A DNA stretch of 64,000 bases, taken from NCBI GenBank assembly GCA_022826565.1, contig JAJDUP010000026.1:186001-250000 (forward strand), in the 5' to 3' direction. Made by a program: the position numbers and the translations under genes. Below the pieces are notes generated by a model. It did no database searches. It had not been told where the DNA came from and saw only the letters and a list, made by a program, of their open reading frames with translations. This DNA comes from Gemmatimonadota bacterium (GTDB lineage: Bacteria > Gemmatimonadota > Gemmatimonadetes > Longimicrobiales > Gaopeijiaceae). Numbering within the stretch: the stretch's first letter is position 1; every line of letters starts with the position of its first letter. This document shows, piece by piece, positions 46,874-54,350 of the stretch.

Positions 46874-47859
46874 GCGGCACTCCGGACCCCCTCGTGACCT
46901 CGACCCACCTCGTTTCGCCCAGCGCCCCCAAACGGCTGGGGGTGCTCGGCACGCTGGTGCGGGACACCATCCACCTGCCGGGGGCGGCCTCCCGGTCAAG
47001 GTCCTGGGGCGGCATCGCCTACGCGCTGGCGGCTTTCGATCACGTGCTGCCGCGGGGCTGGACCGTGGTCCCGATGGTCAAGACGGGAGAGGACACGGCG
47101 GACCGGGCGCTGCCGTTCCTTTGCTCCTTCCGGGCGATCACGGACATGGACCTCGTGCGCGTCGTGCCGGAACCGAACAATCGCGTGGAACTCACCTATC
47201 ACACCCGGGCCGAGCGCACCGAGGTGCTGACCGGGGGCGTGCCCGGATGGTCGGCGCGTGAGCTGGACGATATCCTCCCCACACTCGACGCCCTGTATGT
47301 CAACTTCATCTCGGGGAGCGAACTGGACCTCGCCGGAGCGGAGCGGTTGCGCGACCGGTTCCGCGGTCCCACCTACGCCGATCTGCACTCCCTCTTCCTC
47401 GGCATCGCGGACGACGGCCGCCGAACTCCGCGTTATCTTCCCTCGGATGAACGTTGGGCCGGCTGCTTCGACACGGTTCAGATGAACGAGAACGAGTTCC
47501 ATCTCTTTGCGCGTGGCGCACCCGATCCCTGGAGCCGGACCGAGCAGGCAATGACGGGCCGGCTGACCACCATCGCCGTGACCAGAGGAGCCGCGGGAGT
47601 GGAATTCCTGACCAGACGCCCGGGCGGCGGGCCGCCGCTGCGAGGGCGCGCCGCGATGACGGGCGGGCCTGCCCCGGGCGATCCCACCGGTTGCGGCGAC
47701 ATCTGGGGCGCCGCCTGCTTCGCGGAGCTTCTACGCGGGGCCGCGGTGCCGGACGCCGCCTGCAGTGCCAATGCGGTGGCGCGCGCCAAACCGGGCTTCT
47801 CGGGCGCCGAGGCTTTCCGGAACGGGTTTGTGCTCCCCTCCGGTCAGGACAGGCGCTGA
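46870..47859 (+). CDS. PfkB-family carbohydrate kinase
   Basis: 329 residues from ATG 46870, which overlaps the ROK stop. PfkB features: GVLGTLVRDTIHLPG and WGGIAYALAAFDHVLP in the N-terminal substrate region, FDTVQMNENEFHLFA in the middle (ribokinase-like NxxE), VTRGAAGVEFL, and the anion-hole signature GDPTGCGDIWGAACFAELL with catalytic Asp near residue 279. The closest group seems to be adenosine/ribokinase-like sugar kinases with an unusual substrate lid. Substrate is unknown. One base separates its stop from the STAS-HATPase gene. Confidence 0.83.
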   Translation: MSGTPDPLVTSTHLVSPSAPKRLGVLGTLVRDTIHLPGAASRSRSWGGIAYALAAFDHVLPRGWTVVPMVKTGEDTADRALPFLCSFRAITDMDLVRVVPEPNNRVELTYHTRAERTEVLTGGVPGWSARELDDILPTLDALYVNFISGSELDLAGAERLRDRFRGPTYADLHSLFLGIADDGRRTPRYLPSDERWAGCFDTVQMNENEFHLFARGAPDPWSRTEQAMTGRLTTIAVTRGAAGVEFLTRRPGGGPPLRGRAAMTGGPAPGDPTGCGDIWGAACFAELLRGAAVPDAACSANAVARAKPGFSGAEAFRNGFVLPSGQDRR

Positions 47860-47860
47860 C

Positions 47861-48745
47861 ATGCGGGTCATCGAAATCCCCCGCTCCTTCGACTATCGCA
47901 ACATCGAGGCGCTCTACCTGCAGATCGACATGGATCGCCCCGGCCCGGTGCTCTTCGATCTGCGCAGGCTCCGCTGGGTCGATCCCAACGGCATGCTCGG
48001 CATCCTGGCCGCCGGAAAGGTGGCCGCCGAGGCCGGGTCGGCGCCGCGGATCTCGCTCCCCGATCAGCCGGAGATCACCAGCTACCTGGATCGCATGGGG
48101 TTCCGCGAGGCTGCCGGGGAGGTGTTCGAGTTCGGCGCCGCCTCGAAGTGGCGCCGCCGCGCGCGGACTTCCGACGTGCTCCTCGAGATCACCCCCGTCA
48201 CGAAGAACTCGGACGTGCACCAGGTGGTGGACCGGGTGCAATCGCGGGCGGGCGCCATCCTCTCCAACACCCTCGGCTACCCGGCCTCGGCGGTCGTCCA
48301 GTTCTCCGTGATTCTCTCCGAGGTGTGCCAGAACATCATCGAACACGCCGGGCGGCCCGGTTGGGTTGCCGCCCAGTCCTACAACTGGAAGCGGCGCCTC
48401 GGACGCCATGTGGCCATCATCTCGGTGGCCGACATCGGCCGCGGCTTCCGCGCCTCCCTGGAGGATGAGCACGCTTCCCGCTTCGGTGAGCGCTGGGGCG
48501 ACGTGACCGCCCTCGAGGCGGCCTTCCTCATGGGGCTGACCCGCTTCCCCGACACCGGCCGGGGACAGGGGATTCAGCAGATCCGCAAGCAGGTCGGGCG
48601 CTGGAACGGGCTCCTTTCGATCCGCAGCGGCAGCGCGAGGATTGCGGACACACCGGATTGGAGCAGCAAGCCTCCCCTCGAAGAGGACCTGCGCCCCTTC
48701 CCCGGAGCCCAGATCAACATCATCCTCCCCGAGCGCGTGAAGTGA
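47861..48745 (+). CDS. STAS-like plus GHKL ATPase regulatory protein
   Basis: 294 residues. Residues 1-92 look like a STAS fold (VLFDLRRLRWVDPNGMLGIL at 30-49, with the central helix after the Asp/Pro turn). Residues 105-260 are a GHKL ATPase with N-box SEVCQNIIEH (Glu154, Asn158, Glu161, His162), G1-box VADIGRGF (Asp191 to Gly195) and G2-like GRGQGIQQIR at 233-242. That combination resembles SpoIIAB/RsbW-type anti-sigma kinases or histidine-kinase ATPase modules joined to a STAS domain in one chain. No transmembrane segment or sensor domain is present, so it is a cytosolic regulator. The next gene overlaps by GTGA. Confidence 0.7.
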   Translation: MRVIEIPRSFDYRNIEALYLQIDMDRPGPVLFDLRRLRWVDPNGMLGILAAGKVAAEAGSAPRISLPDQPEITSYLDRMGFREAAGEVFEFGAASKWRRRARTSDVLLEITPVTKNSDVHQVVDRVQSRAGAILSNTLGYPASAVVQFSVILSEVCQNIIEHAGRPGWVAAQSYNWKRRLGRHVAIISVADIGRGFRASLEDEHASRFGERWGDVTALEAAFLMGLTRFPDTGRGQGIQQIRKQVGRWNGLLSIRSGSARIADTPDWSSKPPLEEDLRPFPGAQINIILPERVK

Positions 48746-49323
48746 GCCAACCGCGGCCGGCTTCCGTCAGCATCGACGTGGGCGCGATCGTCGCCCGCAC
48801 GCTCGCGCCGCTCCGTCCCAACCTGGTCACGCGTCCAACGGGGAGGGCGGTTCGCGCAGCCATAGAGGAACGCCTCCGCGGAGCCGCGAGGTCGCCCTTC
48901 GTATCGCTGATCGACTTCACCCGAATCCGCGTCCTGGACTTCAGCTGCGCCGACGAAATCGTCGCCAAGCTCCTGGTCAGGTATATGAAGGCCGACCGCC
49001 CCCGCGATGTCTTCTTCCTCTTCCGGGCCGTCGGGGAGGTGCACGGGCAGTCGGTGGAGCAAGTCCTGCGAAGGCACGGACTGGCGGCCGTTTGCGACGA
49101 TGCCAGGGACGGATTCCGCCTTCTCGGGTCGGTTTCGGAGCGGGAGAGGACGGCCTGGCAGACGCTGGAGATGCGCCGGACGATCGGACCCGCGGGCGTG
49201 GCCGACGCACTGGGGACTCGCGGCGATACGCTGCTGCGAAGGCTTGCCGAGCGCCGGCTGGTCTTCCGCGAACCCAACGGCACGGCGCTCGCTCTCAGTG
49301 CCCTGAGCACGTCAAATATGTAG
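48742..49323 (+). CDS. STAS-like (DUF4325-type) protein with C-terminal winged helix
   Basis: 193 residues from GTG 48742, overlapping the STAS-HATPase gene (GTGA). Residues 30-125 match the STAS-like DUF4325 pattern (GRAVRAAIEERLRG, FVSLIDFTRIRVLDFSCADEIVAKLL). Residues 137-188 look like a winged helix (TIGPAGVADALGTRGDTLLRRLAE) that could bind DNA. It may be the effector partner of the upstream ATPase, in the way SpoIIAA partners SpoIIAB, but with its own DNA-binding arm. The final codons and stop lie within an AT-rich direct repeat that precedes the next gene. Confidence 0.68.
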   Translation: MSQPRPASVSIDVGAIVARTLAPLRPNLVTRPTGRAVRAAIEERLRGAARSPFVSLIDFTRIRVLDFSCADEIVAKLLVRYMKADRPRDVFFLFRAVGEVHGQSVEQVLRRHGLAAVCDDARDGFRLLGSVSERERTAWQTLEMRRTIGPAGVADALGTRGDTLLRRLAERRLVFREPNGTALALSALSTSNM

Positions 49324-49357
49324 TATAGACATGACAAAATGTAATATAAACATGACA
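49318..49357. repeat. Two 19 bp AT-rich direct repeats, 21 bp apart, upstream of the trans-sulfuration gene
   Basis: Unit 1 (49318-49336) and unit 2 (49339-49357) match at 17 of 19 positions; the two differences are both G-to-A changes. Each unit contains the symmetric arms ATGT and ACAT separated by 7 bases, and the centre-to-centre distance is 21 bases, two DNA turns. They lie in the only strongly AT-rich stretch of this region, 42 bases before ATG 49399, and overlap the stop of the STAS-winged-helix gene. They look like tandem operators. Confidence 0.65.
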
Positions 49358-49362
49358 TTCTC

Positions 49363-49376
49363 GGCACAGGCGTGCC
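49363..49376. repeat. Small inverted repeat in the leader of the trans-sulfuration gene
   Basis: GGCAC, loop AGGC, GTGCC, a five-pair stem that lies between the tandem repeats and the Shine-Dalgarno (GGGAGAGG) of the downstream gene. It might be part of the control region, but it is too short to classify. Confidence 0.3.
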
Positions 49377-49398
49377 GGAACCGGCGAGGGAGAGGATC

Positions 49399-50595
49399 AT
49401 GAGCTCAAACGGGACGAATCCGGAACACGGACCAGCGACCCACGCGGTCCACGCAGGGAAGGGCGAGGTGCGGCCCGGCGGCCCGGTGGTCGATCCCATC
49501 GTCCGCAGCTCCACCTTCTACTGGGCGGGCCCCCACGACGGGATCGACCTTCAGTACAGCCGTTACGGCAACAACCCCAACCAGCGCTCCGTCGCGGCCA
49601 CGATCGCCGCGCTCGAAGGCACCGAGGACGCGCTCGCGCTGGCCAGCGGCATGGCCGCCATCTCGTCGACCCTGCTCGCCTGCGCCGAAGCCGGCGACCA
49701 CATCGTGGCCAGCGCCCACCTCTACGGCGCCACCCACGCCCTCCTGTCGCACGAACTGCCCCGGCGCGGCATCACCACCACCTTCGTGGACCCGGACGAC
49801 CCCGGCGCATGGCGCGCGGCCCTCACCGCCAGCACCCGGGTCGTCCTCATCGAACTCCCCACCAACCCCACCCTGCGCGTCTTCGACATCGGCCCCCCGC
49901 GCGACGCCGCACGCGCGGCCGGTGCCGTCCTCGCCGCCGACATGACCTTCGCGACCCCGATCAACATCCGCGCCGCCCGGCACGGCGTCGACGCCGTCAT
50001 CCATTCCGCCACCAAGTACCTCGGCGGCCACTCCGACCTGATCGCCGGGGCCGTCGCGGGAAGCGCCGCGCTCATCCGGCGCGTCACGAAGATGATGAAG
50101 CTGTACGGCGGCTCGATCGATCCGCAGGCGGCGTGGCTGCTCGAGCGCGGCATCCGCACACTGCCGGTCCGCATGGAGCGCCACAACCGCACCGCACTGG
50201 CCCTCGCCCAGTGGTTTACCGGTGTCGACGGCGTGCGCCAGGTCATCCATCCCGGCCTCCCCGGCCACCCGGACCACGAGTGCGCCGCCCTCATGCTGGA
50301 CGGATTCGGCGGCATGGTGTCGATCGTCCTCGAGGGGGGCGGCCAGGCCGCCGACCGCTTCTGCTCCAGCCTGTCACTCGCGGCCGCGGCCCCGTCGCTG
50401 GGCGGCGTCGAGACGCTCGTGTCGCAGCCCCGCCACACCTCGCACGTGGACCTGTCCCCGGCCGAACGGGACGCGCTGGGCATCCCCGACGGTTTCGTGC
50501 GCATCTCGGTGGGCCTGGAGGACCTCGAAGACCTCAAGGCCGACTTCGCGGCCGCGGTGGCGGCCTCGGCTCCGGCCGCTATTCCTCCCCCATGA
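49399..50595 (+). CDS. PLP-dependent trans-sulfuration enzyme (cystathionine beta-lyase / gamma-synthase family)
   Basis: 398 residues from ATG 49399, with GGGAGAGG before it. The family motifs are present: YSRYGNNPNQ, ALASGMAAISSTLLA, IELPTNPTLRVFDI, and the PLP lysine in HSATKYLGGHSD (Lys206), followed by GGSIDPQAAWLLERGIRTL. Members convert cystathionine to homocysteine or related C-S lyases and synthases; sequence alone does not separate MetB, MetC or O-acetylhomoserine sulfhydrylase. The gene is a single unit, with the 3' end overlapping pruA by 17 bases in convergent orientation. A tandem AT-rich repeat sits directly upstream. Confidence 0.87.
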   Translation: MSSNGTNPEHGPATHAVHAGKGEVRPGGPVVDPIVRSSTFYWAGPHDGIDLQYSRYGNNPNQRSVAATIAALEGTEDALALASGMAAISSTLLACAEAGDHIVASAHLYGATHALLSHELPRRGITTTFVDPDDPGAWRAALTASTRVVLIELPTNPTLRVFDIGPPRDAARAAGAVLAADMTFATPINIRAARHGVDAVIHSATKYLGGHSDLIAGAVAGSAALIRRVTKMMKLYGGSIDPQAAWLLERGIRTLPVRMERHNRTALALAQWFTGVDGVRQVIHPGLPGHPDHECAALMLDGFGGMVSIVLEGGGQAADRFCSSLSLAAAAPSLGGVETLVSQPRHTSHVDLSPAERDALGIPDGFVRISVGLEDLEDLKADFAAAVAASAPAAIPPP

Positions 50596-52207
50596 ACGGA
50601 TACGCCGTGCTCATCGGCGGCGCAAAGTTCTCCTTGATCGTTCTGGGCGACAGCCATCGGATGATGTTGAAGACCGAACCCGCCTTGTCGTTCGTCCCGG
50701 AGGCGCGCCCCCCGCCGAAGGGCTGCTGACCCACTACGGCGCCGGTCGGCTTGTCGTTGATGTAGAAGTTGCCGGCCGCGTTTTGCAGGCGGTCCATCGC
50801 CTCTCGCACCGCCGAGCGGTCCTGCGAGAACACCGCGCCCGTCAGCGCATAGGGCGACGTGGAGTCGACCATGTCCAGCGTCTCGGACCAGGCCGCGTCC
50901 GGGTACACGTGGATCGACATCACCGGCCCGAAGATCTCGTCGCACATCGTCTCGTGGTCCGGCGCGTGCGCCCGGATCAGGGTGGGACGGATGAAGAACC
51001 CGTCGGCGTCGGAGTATTCGCCGCCCGCGATCACATCCGCGTCCGGACTCGCCTTGGCCCGGTCGATGTACCCGGTGATCGACTGAAAGGCGCCCCGGTC
51101 GATGACCGCGTTGACGAAGTTGCGGAAGTCCATGGGATCCCCCATCGCCAGTGCGTCGGTCTCCGCTACCAGGTCGCCGGAGATCTCCTTCCACACCGAC
51201 TCGGGAACGTAGGCCCGTGACGCGGCCGAACACTTCTGCCCCTGGTATTCGAACGAGCCACGCACGATGGCTGTGCGAAGCGCGTCCCGGTCGGCGCTCG
51301 GGTGCGCCACTATGAAGTCCTTGCCGCCCGTCTCTCCCACCAGCCGCGGATATGAGCGGTAGCGGGCGATGTTGCGGCCCACCGTGTTCCACAGGGACTG
51401 GAAGACGCCCGTCGAGCCGGTAAAATGCAGACCGGCGAAGTCGGGGTGGTCCATCGCGGCCGCCGTGATCTCGACCGGATCGCCCGGTACGAAATTGATC
51501 ACGCCCGGCGGCAGCCCCGCCTCTTCCAGCAGCTTGTAGGTGTAGTATCCGGAGAGGACCGCGTGCTTGGACGGCTTCCACAACACACCGCACCCGACCA
51601 TCGCCGGGATCCCGGCGAGGTTGGCGCCGATGGCCGTGAAGTTGAAGGGGCTGACCGCGTACACGAAGCCCTCCAGGGGCCGGTACTCGATGCGGTTCCA
51701 GATGCCCCGGTCCGAGATCGGCTGATGGTCGAAGATCCGTTCGGCGAAGTGGGCGCCGAAGCGGAAGAAATCGACGATCTCGCACGCTGAGTCGATCTCG
51801 GCCTGAAAGGCGGTCTTGCTCTGTCCGAGCATGGTGGCCGCGTTGAGCGTGGAGCGCCACGGCTCCGCGAGCAGTTCGGCCGCCTTGAGGAACACCGCCG
51901 CGCGGTCCTCCCAGCGCCACGAGGCCCACTCCCGGCGCGCGTCGACGGTGTTGGCGATCGCCCTCTGCGCCTCCTCGGCGCCGGCCGCGTGCCACTCTCC
52001 GAGCCGCAGACCATGGTCGTGCGGGGCGTGAATCGCGTGCGTCCTTCCGGTGCGGATCTCCTCGCCCCCGATGATCACGGGGATATCCGCCTCCTGGCCG
52101 GCGATCGAGCGCAGCGCGGCCTTCAGTTCCGTACGCTCGGGAGTGCCCGGCGCGTAGGAGAGGATGGGTTCGTTGACAGGCGCGGGAACACGAATCGTTC
52201 CGGACAT
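50579..52207 (-). CDS. pruA: L-glutamate gamma-semialdehyde dehydrogenase (P5C dehydrogenase)
   Basis: Oxidises glutamate semialdehyde to glutamate with NAD in proline degradation. The 542-residue stand-alone type (not fused to proline dehydrogenase) shows GVLWKPSKHAVLS, HFTGSTGVFQSLWN, VGETGGKD with catalytic Glu292 and GQKCSAASR with catalytic Cys326, plus EIFGPVMSIHVYPD and the C-terminal GGGRASGTNDKAGS. All active-site residues are in place. No proline dehydrogenase gene is nearby. It ends inside the 3' end of the convergent PLP enzyme (17-base overlap). A Shine-Dalgarno-like GGGAAGAGA lies before the ATG. Confidence 0.93.
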   Translation of the reverse strand: MSGTIRVPAPVNEPILSYAPGTPERTELKAALRSIAGQEADIPVIIGGEEIRTGRTHAIHAPHDHGLRLGEWHAAGAEEAQRAIANTVDARREWASWRWEDRAAVFLKAAELLAEPWRSTLNAATMLGQSKTAFQAEIDSACEIVDFFRFGAHFAERIFDHQPISDRGIWNRIEYRPLEGFVYAVSPFNFTAIGANLAGIPAMVGCGVLWKPSKHAVLSGYYTYKLLEEAGLPPGVINFVPGDPVEITAAAMDHPDFAGLHFTGSTGVFQSLWNTVGRNIARYRSYPRLVGETGGKDFIVAHPSADRDALRTAIVRGSFEYQGQKCSAASRAYVPESVWKEISGDLVAETDALAMGDPMDFRNFVNAVIDRGAFQSITGYIDRAKASPDADVIAGGEYSDADGFFIRPTLIRAHAPDHETMCDEIFGPVMSIHVYPDAAWSETLDMVDSTSPYALTGAVFSQDRSAVREAMDRLQNAAGNFYINDKPTGAVVGQQPFGGGRASGTNDKAGSVFNIIRWLSPRTIKENFAPPMSTAYPFMGEE

Positions 52208-52509
52208 TTCTCTTCCCAGTCTTGTTGGTTGGCGGGAGCGCCCGAATCCCCTGGGGTGAGGCGGACGGCCTCTTTCACCCGCGCACGCGTGCCAGGGCGG
52301 CAGCGCTACGGGAACCGGGAAGGTGCGATTCAGGCGCGGCCTCCGAGTGCCGGATCCGGCTGCGCGGCATTCGGAGTCACGCGCAATCTACCTAGCGCCC
52401 CGGTGGGCGCAACCCGTTGACCATCCGGAAGCCGCCTGGGTACCTTCCGGTGCGTTCGTGGCCCGGTTCATGGGCCTGTCGGCGATGCGCTGTCTCGCAG
52501 AACGGTGGA
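52208..52509. other. Intergenic region between divergent pruA and the NifU-like gene (302 bases)
   Basis: The stretch next to pruA holds no recognisable gene. A perfect six-pair hairpin (GCGCCC-CGGT-GGGCGC, 52395-52410) is not followed by T-tracts. The right third contains the promoter of the NifU-Mrp pair (separate entry). I see no RNA gene or repeat here. Confidence 0.6.
52417..52446 (+). promoter_or_regulatory. Promoter of the NifU-like / Mrp gene pair
   Basis: TTGACC at 52417-52422, an 18-base spacer, TACCTT at 52441-52446. Transcription from about 52453 would give a leader of roughly 57 bases before ATG 52510. Confidence 0.65.
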
Positions 52510-52740
52510 ATGGGTACGAGAGATCGGATCGAAGCGGTTCTCGAGTCCCTTCGGCCGGCAATTCGGTCGGATGGCGGGGACGTGGAGCTGGTAGATTGGA
52601 GTGAGGAGATCGGGCGTGTCGAAGTGCGGCTCATGGGGGCATGCGAGTCGTGTCCGATCTCGATGTTCACCCTCAAGGAAGGGATAGAGCGGCGCCTGCG
52701 GGCCGCCGTGCCCGAGGTGGTGACCGTTGACGCAAGCTGA
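52510..52740 (+). CDS. NifU C-terminal-domain protein (Nfu-type Fe-S carrier)
   Basis: 76 residues from ATG 52510. It is the stand-alone NifU C-terminal fold: RDRIEAVLESLRPAIRSDGGDVELVDW at the N-terminus and GACESCPISMFTLKEGIERRL with the CxxC cluster-binding pair (Cys-Glu-Ser-Cys) near residue 45. Such proteins hold and pass Fe-S clusters as homodimers. It overlaps the Mrp start by 14 bases, which suggests a joint role in cluster delivery. A promoter with good consensus lies upstream. Confidence 0.85.
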   Translation: MGTRDRIEAVLESLRPAIRSDGGDVELVDWSEEIGRVEVRLMGACESCPISMFTLKEGIERRLRAAVPEVVTVDAS

Positions 52741-53956
52741 AACTCCCACGAGCCCGAACGGGGCCGTCCAGGCGCTGCACCGAGCGCTGGCTCAGGTAAT
52801 CAACCCGGTGACCGGCAAGGATGTCGTTGCCGGCGGGCAGGTGAGCGAGGTCGCGGTGGACGGCGACGGCAAGGCCACCTTCGTCTTCTCCCTCCAGCGG
52901 GGCGATCCCGGTGTGCTGGTCCGCCAGGCGCGCGCCGCCGCGGCGGCAGTCGACGGCATACGCGGCGTGAAGGTGAATGTGCAGCTCCCGCAGAGCTCCG
53001 CCCCAGCGGGTGCGCCGCCGAGCCAGGGCCGCGGCGGATCGGCCGGCCGGGGTGCCTCGCCGCTGTCGGCGGCCGCTCCCCGGACCGCCGGACAGGCCCC
53101 CTCCGCGCGCCCCGCCCCGCAACGCGGTCTCCAGCCTGGATCCGTGCCCGCCCCGACCCCCCAGCCGGGAGTGCTCACGGGGGTCAGGCGCATTGTCGCG
53201 GTCAGCTCCGGGAAGGGCGGCGTCGGCAAGTCGATGGTCGCGACCAACCTGGCCGCCCACGCCGCCTCGAAGGGTCTCGCCGTGGGCCTCCTCGACGCGG
53301 ACATCTACGGCCCCAACATCCCGATCATGTTCGGCGAGGCACGCCGCCCCGCCGTCACCGGCGCCAAGGGCTCCGAAATGATCGTCCCGCTCGAGGCCCA
53401 CGGCGTGCGCCTGATGAGCCTCGGGTTCCTCCTGGAGCGCGAGCAGCCCGCGATCATGCGCGGTCCCCTCATCGCCGGCATCCTCAAGCAGTTCATGGAG
53501 CAGGTCGCCTGGGGCCGGCTGGACCTGATGATCGTCGACATGCCGCCCGGCACCGGCGACGCCCAGCTCTCCCTCGTGCAGACGGTGAACCTGGACGGCG
53601 CCCTGATGGTCACCACGCCGCAGAAGGTGGCGACCGGCGACGTGCGCCGCGGCGTGAAGATGTTCGAACGGGTCAACACCCGGATCCTGGGCATCGTCGA
53701 GAACATGTGCGGCTTCAAGATTCCTGGCTCGGACGAGGTGATCGACCTCTTCGGCCGGGGGGGCGGGGAAGACCTCGCCCGCGAGCTGTCGGTCCCCTTC
53801 CTCGGCCGGATCCCCCTCGATATGGCAGTTCGCACGGCCGGCGATCAGGGACGGCCTACGGTCCTGTCCGCGCCGGATTCGCCTGCGGCGTCATCGATGG
53901 CCGGGATCGGCGACCGGTTTCTTGCCGACCTGGAAGGCCTGCCACCGCGCGACTAG
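52727..53956 (+). CDS. mrp: Mrp/NBP35-type ATP-binding protein with MIP18-like N-terminal domain
   Basis: 409 residues starting at TTG 52727, inside the end of the NifU-like gene. Residues 12-85 are the MIP18 family/DUF59 domain (ALAQVINPVTGKDVVAGGQV). A low-complexity Gly/Pro/Ala linker follows (about 86-145), then the P-loop NTPase: SSGKGGVGKSMVATN (about 160-174), LLDADIYGPNIP, MPPGTGDAQLS and TPQKVATGDVRRG. Mrp proteins assist Fe-S cluster carriage. The usual CPxC near the C-terminus is absent: VENMCGFKIPGSDEV has a single Cys, displaced. Similar losses occur in some actinobacterial Mrps. Confidence 0.87.
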   Translation: MTQAETPTSPNGAVQALHRALAQVINPVTGKDVVAGGQVSEVAVDGDGKATFVFSLQRGDPGVLVRQARAAAAAVDGIRGVKVNVQLPQSSAPAGAPPSQGRGGSAGRGASPLSAAAPRTAGQAPSARPAPQRGLQPGSVPAPTPQPGVLTGVRRIVAVSSGKGGVGKSMVATNLAAHAASKGLAVGLLDADIYGPNIPIMFGEARRPAVTGAKGSEMIVPLEAHGVRLMSLGFLLEREQPAIMRGPLIAGILKQFMEQVAWGRLDLMIVDMPPGTGDAQLSLVQTVNLDGALMVTTPQKVATGDVRRGVKMFERVNTRILGIVENMCGFKIPGSDEVIDLFGRGGGEDLARELSVPFLGRIPLDMAVRTAGDQGRPTVLSAPDSPAASSMAGIGDRFLADLEGLPPRD

Positions 53957-54011
53957 AGGACCGGCGTCCGGGCCCGGGCCAGGAGCACGACCGATGTCTG
54001 CCGGAACCGGG

Positions 54012-54248
54012 CTATTCGCCCTCCAGCCATTTCCTGTCGGCGGGCGACAGCGCCTCGCGCCCGCGCACACGATCGAGGAGCTTGAGGACGAACCAGCCGA
54101 CCAGCATGATCGGCGCGACCTTGAACAGGAGGAAACTCGCGATGCCCAGCGTAAGTCCGAGGAGCGCCCCCACCACGGAAAGCACAATCCACACCACGAC
54201 GATGCTGACGATGCCCATCGCCAGAAATGTCAAGAGCGTTCCGATCAT
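54012..54248 (-). CDS. Small membrane protein of unknown function, 78 residues
   Basis: Not recognised as a named family. Two hydrophobic segments (residues 1-27 and 28-56) with a short C-terminal cytosolic tail (LDRVRGREALSPADRKWLEGE). It follows the toast-rack gene by 102 bases. A candidate promoter (TTGACC at 54301-54296 on the minus strand, TACACG at 54279-54274, spacer 16) lies between them beside an AT-rich stretch, so it may be independently expressed. Its neighbourhood in the ECF sigma cluster makes an envelope role likely, which is inference. Confidence 0.6.
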   Translation of the reverse strand: MIGTLLTFLAMGIVSIVVVWIVLSVVGALLGLTLGIASFLLFKVAPIMLVGWFVLKLLDRVRGREALSPADRKWLEGE

Positions 54249-54273
54249 GCCTTCTCCGTGAAACTCCCGGTCA

Positions 54274-54301
54274 CGTGTACCGCGAATCCTGCTCAGGTCA
54301 A
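54274..54301 (-). promoter_or_regulatory. Candidate promoter of the 78-residue membrane protein gene
   Basis: Minus-strand TTGACC (54301-54296), 16-base spacer, TACACG (54279-54274). An AT-rich stretch lies upstream at about 54302-54322. The spacing differs from the 18 bases seen elsewhere, so confidence is low. Confidence 0.3.
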
Positions 54302-54350
54302 TCTAAGTGTAACATCATTTTCCGCGGGGACGCCGGACCATGCGTTCGGG

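Noticed and set aside
52395..52410. Perfect GCGCCC-CGGT-GGGCGC hairpin in the pruA-NifU gap
   Set aside because: No T-tract on either side and it lies just upstream of the promoter, so a terminator is not supported.
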